Part shown: piece by piece, positions 44,077-48,458 of the stretch
Position numbering within the stretch: position 1 is the first letter of the stretch
Layout: each line of letters begins with the position of its first letter
Origin: an uncultured Comamonas sp.
GTDB lineage: Bacteria > Pseudomonadota > Gammaproteobacteria > Burkholderiales > Burkholderiaceae_C
DNA: 48,458 bases
Direction: 5' to 3'
NCBI GenBank assembly: GCA_902175065.1
Contig: CABIIJ010000001.1
Location: forward strand, 1-48,458
Translations under genes and position numbers: made by a program
The notes under the pieces: model-generated
Seen by the model: only the letters and a program-made list of their open reading frames with translations
Databases searched by the model: none
Told to the model about the DNA's origin: nothing

Positions 44077-45283
44077 GCCAAACGCCGCCGCGCCCTCTTC
44101 CGCCCCTTCTTCCACTTCGGCATTGCAGGCCCGCAACCTGGGCCTGCTGGTCGCCGCCCAGGCACTGGGCGGTGCCTCGCCGCCGATCATCATCTCGCTG
44201 GGCGGGCTGGTCGGCCAGCAACTCTCCAGCAACCCCACGGCGACGACCTTGCCGGTCAGCATCTACCAGCTGGGGCTGGCGCTTTCCACCCTGCCGGCGG
44301 CCTGGCTGATGCAGCAGTTGGGCAGGCGCTGGGCCTATGTGCTGGGCGCGGTGCTGGGGGTGGTGTCGGGCATCGTCGCCGCGCAGGGAATCGCGCAGTC
44401 GGACTTTGTGACTTTTTGCATAGGCACGGCCCTGGCGGGCTTCTACGCCGCCTGCGTGCAAAGCTACCGTTTTGCCGCCGCCGATGCCGTGGCCGAGGCG
44501 CACCTGCAAGCCAAGGCCATCTCGCGCATCATGGTCGGTGGGCTGATTGCCGCCATCATCGGCCCGCAGGTGGTGATCTGGACGCGCGATGCCCTGCCCG
44601 CCACGCCCTTTGCCGGCAGCTTCTACAGCCAGGCGGCCCTGGCCGCGCTGGCCCTGCCCATCGTGCTGCTGCTGCGCCTGCCCGCGCCGAAAAAACAGGC
44701 CGCCACCGGCACGGCCCGCCCCCTGGCGCAGATTGCCGCCACGCCGCAATTCATCGCCGCCGCCGCTGCCGGGGTGGTCAGCTACGGGCTGATGGCCTTC
44801 CTGATGACGGCGGCCCCCATGGCCATGGTCGGCTGCGGGCACAGCGTGGGCGAGGCGGCCCTGGGCATCCAGTGGCACGTGCTGGCCATGTTCGGCCCGA
44901 GCTTTTTCACCGGGCGGCTGATCGGGCGCTTCGGCAAGCGCAAAATCACCGCCCTGGGGCTGGTGATGATCGCCGCCTCCGGCCTGCTGGCCCTGGCGGG
45001 GGAGGATTTGCTGCAGTTCTGGGGTTCGCTGATCCTGCTGGGCGTGGGCTGGAACTTCGGCTTCATCGGCGCCACCGCCATGCTGACCGAGTGCTACACC
45101 CCCGCCGAGCGCACCAAGGTGCAGGCGCTCAACGACTTCCTGGTCTTCGGCACGGTGGCCGTCGCCTCGTTCGGCTCCGGGCAGTTGCTGCACAGCGTCG
45201 GCTGGAACGGCATCAACCTCGGGATGCAGCCGCTGGTGGTGCTGGCGCTGGCCCTGATGGCGTGGCAAAGCCGCAAGAAATAA
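44075..45283 (+). CDS. MFS transporter
   Basis: A 402-residue major facilitator with about 12 membrane helices in two halves, and the loop 2-3 motif WLMQQLGRRWAYVLG corresponding to the family's conserved G-R-R sequence. A second-half copy is seen at GRLIGRFGKRKITALG. The substrate is unknown; by the shared operator it may export the compound sensed by the nearby ArsR protein. There is no clear ribosome binding site before the ATG, so the transcript may be leaderless or the start slightly internal. It lies between two different MITE-like elements. Confidence 0.88.
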   Translation: MPNAAAPSSAPSSTSALQARNLGLLVAAQALGGASPPIIISLGGLVGQQLSSNPTATTLPVSIYQLGLALSTLPAAWLMQQLGRRWAYVLGAVLGVVSGIVAAQGIAQSDFVTFCIGTALAGFYAACVQSYRFAAADAVAEAHLQAKAISRIMVGGLIAAIIGPQVVIWTRDALPATPFAGSFYSQAALAALALPIVLLLRLPAPKKQAATGTARPLAQIAATPQFIAAAAAGVVSYGLMAFLMTAAPMAMVGCGHSVGEAALGIQWHVLAMFGPSFFTGRLIGRFGKRKITALGLVMIAASGLLALAGEDLLQFWGSLILLGVGWNFGFIGATAMLTECYTPAERTKVQALNDFLVFGTVAVASFGSGQLLHSVGWNGINLGMQPLVVLALALMAWQSRKK

Positions 45284-45306
45284 ATAGCTTGTTGCGCTGA
45301 TGGTCA

Positions 45307-45340
45307 AATGGTTTCAGCATTGGATGATGCTGAAACCATT
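45307..45340 (+). terminator. Hairpin after the MFS gene
   Basis: AATGGTTTCAGCAT pairs perfectly with ATGCTGAAACCATT around a 6-base loop, 23 bases after the stop. The following GTGTTAT has few T bases, so it may work as a weak or Rho-assisted terminator. Confidence 0.65.
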
Positions 45341-45367
45341 GTGTTATAAGCGGCACAAGCTATCACA

Positions 45368-45577
45368 AGAACCTGTTCACGCTCTTTTCATGGTGCCCGC
45401 AAGGCAGCAAAAGGCCGCAATCTAGGCGCGTGCCGCAGCTCAGGCTGGTGGCCTGAGCAAGGTGCGCAACGACGAGTGCGGTTTTTTGCTGCCTTGCCCG
45501 AAGGGTTGCCCCGCCAAGACAGCATCTGCTGCGTTTGCGGGGCAACGGGCACCATGAAAAGAGCGTGAACAGGTTCT
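45368..45577. mobile_element. MITE-like, highly structured element of 210 bases
   Basis: Perfect 32-base terminal inverted repeats (45368-45399 and 45546-45577; each begins or ends with AGAACCTGTTCACGCTC). Inside are further nested pairings: a second arm pair around AAGGCAGCAAAAGG and its near-complement, CTCAGGC/GCCTGAG, and GTTGCCCCGC/GCGGGGCAAC. No coding frame of note and no clear target duplication. It is unrelated in sequence to the element at 43860-44020. Confidence 0.8.
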
Positions 45578-45614
45578 AAAAACCAAAGCTTGAATCCGCC
45601 CGCCGCACCACAAC

Positions 45615-47678
45615 ATGCCTGCAATGACCACCAATCCCCTTCTCGACACTTCGGGCCTGCCGCTGTTCGACCAGTTCCAGGCCGCCCACGTTGCCCCCGC
45701 CATCGAACAGCTCATCGCCCGCGCCAGCGCCGCGCTGGAAACCGTCACCGCCCCCGACTTCCCTGCCGACTGGCAAGCCGTCGCCAAGGAGCTGGACACC
45801 GCCACCGAGGCCCTGGGCCGCGCCTGGGGTGCCGTCAGCCACCTGAGCAGCGTGGCCGACACGCCGGAACTGCGGGCCGCCTTCAATGCTGCCCTGCCGG
45901 TGGTCACCGAGTTCTGGACGCGCCTGGGTGCCGACGAACGCCTGTACGCCAAATACAAGGCGATGGATGTCGCCGCCCTTGCCCCCGAACAGCGCAAGGC
46001 CCACGCCAACGCGCTGCGCAGCTTCGTCCTCTCCGGCGCGGAATTGCAGGGCGCGGCCAAGGAACGCTTTGCCGCCATCCAGGAGCGCAGCGCCGCCCTG
46101 GCGCAAAAATTCAGCGAAAACACGCTGGACGCCACCGACCGCTGGGCCTACTACGCCAGCGCCGAGGAAGTGACCGGCATCCCCGCCGACGTGCAGCAGG
46201 CGGCCCGCGCCGCCGCCCAGGCCGAGGGCCAGGACGGCTACAAGCTCACCCTGAAAATCCCCAGCTACCTGCCGGTGATGCAGTTTGCCGACAGCAGCGC
46301 CCTGCGCGAAAAGCTCTACCGCGCCTACGTCACCCGCGCCTCCGACCAGGCCGAGGGCGACGGCTGCCAGTACGACAACCGCGCCATCATCGAAGAAATC
46401 CTGGCCCTGCGCCGCGAAGAAGCGCAGCTGCTGGGCTACGAGAACTTCGGCCAGGTTTCCCTGGTGCCGAAAATGGCCGATACGCCCGACGAGGTCATCG
46501 CCTTCCTGCGTGACCTGGCCCACCGCGCCCGCCCCTACGCCGAGCAGGACGTGCGCGACCTGCGCGATTTCGCCCGCCAGCACCTGGGCCTGAACGACCC
46601 GCAGCCCTGGGACTGGACGTTCATCGCCGAAAAACTCAAGGAACAGCGCTACGCCTTCAACGAGCAGGAGGTCAAGGAATACTTCACCGCGCCCAAGGTG
46701 CTGGCCGGGCTGTTCAAGATCATCGAAACCCTGTTCGACGTGGCCATCGTGCCCGACCAGGCCCCCGTCTGGCACCCCGCCGTGCAGTTCTACGCCCTGC
46801 AACGCGACGGCAAGACGATTGCGCAGTTCTACCTCGACCAGCCCGCCCGCACCGGCAAGCGCGGCGGCGCGTGGATGGACGACGTGCGCAGCCGCTGGCA
46901 GCGCCCGGACAGCGGCCAGCTGCAAACCCCGGTGGCACACATGGTGTGCAACTTTGCCGACGGGGTGGATGGCCAGCCCGCCCTGCTCACGCACGACGAC
47001 GTCATCACCCTGTTCCACGAATCCGGCCACGCGCTGCACCACATGCTGACGCAGGTGGCGGAAAAGGACGTCTCCGGCATCAACGGCGTGGAATGGGATG
47101 CGGTCGAGCTGCCCAGCCAGTTCATGGAAAACTTCTGCTGGGAATGGGAAGTGCTGCGCCACATGACCGCCCATGTCCAGACCGGCGAACCGCTGCCGCG
47201 TGCCCTGTTCGACAAAATGGTGGCCGCCAAAAACTTCCAGGCCGGGATGCAAACCCTGCGCCAGGTGGAATTTGCCCTGTTCGACATGCTGCTGCACACC
47301 CGGCACGACCCGGCGGGCGACTACCTCGCCCTGCTGCAACAGGTGCGCGACGAGGTCGCCGTGCTGCCCACCACGCCCTACAACCGCAGCACCAACACCT
47401 TCAGCCACATCTTTGCGGGCGGCTACGCGGCGGGCTACTACAGCTACAAATGGGCCGAAGTGCTCTCCGCCGACGCCTACGCCGCGTTTGAAGAAACGCA
47501 AAACCCCGACGGCAGCCACAGCCGCGCCACCGGCCAGCGCTACCTGCACGAAATCCTGGAACGCGGCGGCAGCCGCAGCGCCCTGGAAAACTTCACCGCC
47601 TTCCGGGGCCGGGCACCGCAACTGGATGCGCTGCTGCGCCATCAGGGCATGGCCGAGGCAGTGACTGCTGCCGGATAA
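45615..47678 (+). CDS. prlC: Oligopeptidase A-type zinc metallopeptidase (M3 family)
   Basis: A cytoplasmic peptidase of 687 residues that cuts short peptides, including cleaved signal peptides. The zinc motif is FHESGHALHH (His 468, Glu 469, His 472), with the downstream metal ligand region in ELPSQFMENFCWEWE. Length and layout fit PrlC/OpdA. The start at 45615 or a second ATG at 45624 are both possible; no good ribosome binding site is seen. The structured element ends only 37 bases before the start, so promoter sequence must lie in or next to that element. Confidence 0.94.
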   Translation: MPAMTTNPLLDTSGLPLFDQFQAAHVAPAIEQLIARASAALETVTAPDFPADWQAVAKELDTATEALGRAWGAVSHLSSVADTPELRAAFNAALPVVTEFWTRLGADERLYAKYKAMDVAALAPEQRKAHANALRSFVLSGAELQGAAKERFAAIQERSAALAQKFSENTLDATDRWAYYASAEEVTGIPADVQQAARAAAQAEGQDGYKLTLKIPSYLPVMQFADSSALREKLYRAYVTRASDQAEGDGCQYDNRAIIEEILALRREEAQLLGYENFGQVSLVPKMADTPDEVIAFLRDLAHRARPYAEQDVRDLRDFARQHLGLNDPQPWDWTFIAEKLKEQRYAFNEQEVKEYFTAPKVLAGLFKIIETLFDVAIVPDQAPVWHPAVQFYALQRDGKTIAQFYLDQPARTGKRGGAWMDDVRSRWQRPDSGQLQTPVAHMVCNFADGVDGQPALLTHDDVITLFHESGHALHHMLTQVAEKDVSGINGVEWDAVELPSQFMENFCWEWEVLRHMTAHVQTGEPLPRALFDKMVAAKNFQAGMQTLRQVEFALFDMLLHTRHDPAGDYLALLQQVRDEVAVLPTTPYNRSTNTFSHIFAGGYAAGYYSYKWAEVLSADAYAAFEETQNPDGSHSRATGQRYLHEILERGGSRSALENFTAFRGRAPQLDALLRHQGMAEAVTAAG

Positions 47679-47715
47679 CCATCCTCACCCAGCGTCACAC
47701 CCACCATCCCTCGTC

Positions 47716-47784
47716 ATTCCCGCGCAGGCGGGAATCCAGTGCGCCCGATGAACGCTGTCGCCGGACACCCGCCTTCGCGGGTGT
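47716..47784. repeat. REP-like palindromic repeats
   Basis: Two short palindromes: ATTCCCGCGCAGGCGGGAAT at 47716-47735 and ACACCCGCCTTCGCGGGTGT at 47765-47784. The first, followed by CCAGT, is a widely dispersed intergenic repeat in Burkholderiales and related genomes (from memory). They lie in the 312-base gap between prlC and arsR, which otherwise holds only the terminator below. Confidence 0.75.
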
Positions 47785-47903
47785 GATGGAGAAAGAAGAT
47801 GCAGCTATGACAAGGCATCATTGCTTGCTATGAATTTAGATGCAATTATTCTGCAGGCAGTCATTACGCGCTATTAATAAAAAAGCTTCTTCCGTTTAAA
47901 AAC

Positions 47904-47941
47904 AAAGGGTTTCAGATGAAAAACCATCTGAAACCCTTTTT
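47904..47941. terminator. Strong bidirectional terminator between prlC and arsR
   Basis: A 15-base perfect stem (AAAGGGTTTCAGATG with its complement) around a 5-6 base loop, followed by T tracts on both strands. It fits termination of prlC from the left and arsR from the right. Confidence 0.85.
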
Positions 47942-47990
47942 ACATCAGCGGAAAAAGCTCCTTTTCCGAGAGCAACAACGCTTTCTCTTT

Positions 47991-48329
47991 CTACAACGCC
48001 GCCCGAAACGCATCGCTGGCGGCGGCCGCCTGTGCCAGCCGCCGCGCGATGTTGCCGCAGACCAGGTCGCACAGCGCATCCACCGAATCGTCGGCCAGAC
48101 GGTAGTAGACGCTGGTGCCGCGCCCCTCGCGGGTGACCATGCCTTGCTTGGTCATCAGCGACAGGTGGCGCGAGATATTCGCCGCCGTGTAGCCGCAGGC
48201 CTGGGCCAGTTCCCCCACGTTGTATTCGCGCTGGCGCAGCAGGTTCAGGATTTGCAGCCGGGTGGGTTCGGCCAGCACCTGGAAGTAGGCAGCGACTTGT
48301 TCCAGGGCTTGGGGGGGAAGGTCTTGCAT
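47991..48329 (-). CDS. ArsR-family transcriptional regulator
   Basis: A 112-residue winged-helix repressor. The helix-turn-helix is clear (NVGELAQACGYTAANISRHL) followed by the wing (REGRGTSVYYRLAD). No CxC metal-binding motif on the recognition region is seen, although cysteines occur in ACGY and LCDLVCG; it could sense a metal, a sulfur species or an organic ligand. I chose the ATG at 48329; a longer frame from 48374 would start almost at the predicted promoter. It diverges from the gene at 48429, with the inverted repeat between them, so it is probably autoregulated. Confidence 0.85.
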   Translation of the reverse strand: MQDLPPQALEQVAAYFQVLAEPTRLQILNLLRQREYNVGELAQACGYTAANISRHLSLMTKQGMVTREGRGTSVYYRLADDSVDALCDLVCGNIARRLAQAAAASDAFRAAL

Positions 48330-48388
48330 GGCGGCAGAGGGGAATGGCAGGAAAGGGCAGAAACGGGAAACCATGATACATTATTGAT

Positions 48389-48412
48389 TATTTAACTGAT
48401 TGCTTAAATAAC
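48389..48412. promoter_or_regulatory. Probable ArsR operator in the divergent promoter
   Basis: TATTTAA-8 bases-TTAAATA, nearly the same as 44028-44051. It lies 17 bases before the plus-strand gene and 60 bases before arsR. TTGATT at 48384-48389 could be a plus-strand -35 element overlapping it, so binding would block transcription. Confidence 0.75.
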
Positions 48413-48428
48413 TAATAAAGGAATCATC

Positions 48429-48458
48429 ATGGCTGTCCCCGCCCTCCCCTGGCTGCGC
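48429..48458 (+). CDS. Start of a gene cut by the window edge
   Basis: Ten codons (MAVPALPWLR) after a good ribosome binding site, AAGGA at 48418-48422, and the ArsR operator. The product cannot be identified from this. Its position divergent from arsR suggests it is the regulator's main target. Confidence 0.6.
   Translation, partial: MAVPALPWLR

Noticed and set aside
44027-45307. Long minus-strand frame opposite the MFS transporter
   Set aside because: A Gln/Gly/His-rich antisense product; the plus strand has the regular hydrophobic pattern of a 12-helix transporter.
45576-47642. Long open frame (688 codons) on the minus strand opposite the M3 peptidase
   Set aside because: A Gly/Val/Gln-rich antisense product without motifs; the plus strand encodes a full peptidase with its HExxH zinc site.

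Overview
The window looks like a chromosomal segment of a betaproteobacterium, most likely a member of the Comamonadaceae/Burkholderiales. This rests on the GC-rich housekeeping flank (fdxA, hrpA, prlC-type peptidase), IS5- and ISL3-family insertion sequences, and a short palindromic repeat of a kind common in that group. The species cannot be named from the sequence alone.

About 34 kb (positions 1398-35453), all read from the minus strand, form an ABC-transporter-dependent capsule (group 2/3-like) locus. In transcription order it holds: a very large reducing type I polyketide synthase; a PLP-dependent alpha-oxoamine synthase overlapping its stop codon; the export genes kpsM, kpsT, kpsE and kpsD; two coiled-coil proteins (a sulfotransferase-like one and a two-headed FkbM methyltransferase-like one); an ISL3 element; two glycosyltransferases; a fucosyltransferase-like enzyme; gmd; a discoidin-SGNH fusion; colC/fcl-like and colD genes; gmm; manC; ugd; galU; pgi; and a last glycosyltransferase. 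Very short gaps and ATGA/GTGA overlaps suggest one or a few long transcripts. The sugar genes predict GDP-mannose, GDP-4-keto-6-deoxymannose, probably GDP-colitose (a 3,6-dideoxy sugar), UDP-glucose and UDP-glucuronate. The glycosyltransferase block is AT-rich compared with the export genes and flank, as is usual for transferred serotype-determining DNA.

The most unusual part is the PKS plus alpha-oxoamine synthase coupled to the capsule exporter. No thioesterase is seen on the PKS. The pair resembles fungal fumonisin-type chemistry and the rhizobial rkpA/rkpG genes, and suggests a dedicated long-chain amino-ketone lipid for the capsule. Homopolymer tracts (G10 in the discoidin-SGNH gene, G8 in a glycosyltransferase) suggest phase-variable capsule structure.

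Left of the locus are a lipoprotein gene of unknown function, an AT-rich gap and the end of an IS5-type element cut by the window edge. Right of the locus are fdxA, a small unknown gene, a DUF4153-type membrane protein, hrpA, a decayed GMC-oxidoreductase remnant, a metallophosphoesterase, an MFS transporter lying between two unrelated MITE-like elements, an M3 oligopeptidase, an arsR regulator and the start of a divergent gene. A nearly identical inverted repeat sits before the MFS gene and in the arsR divergent promoter, so these genes probably share one regulator. No tRNA, rRNA or CRISPR array was seen.
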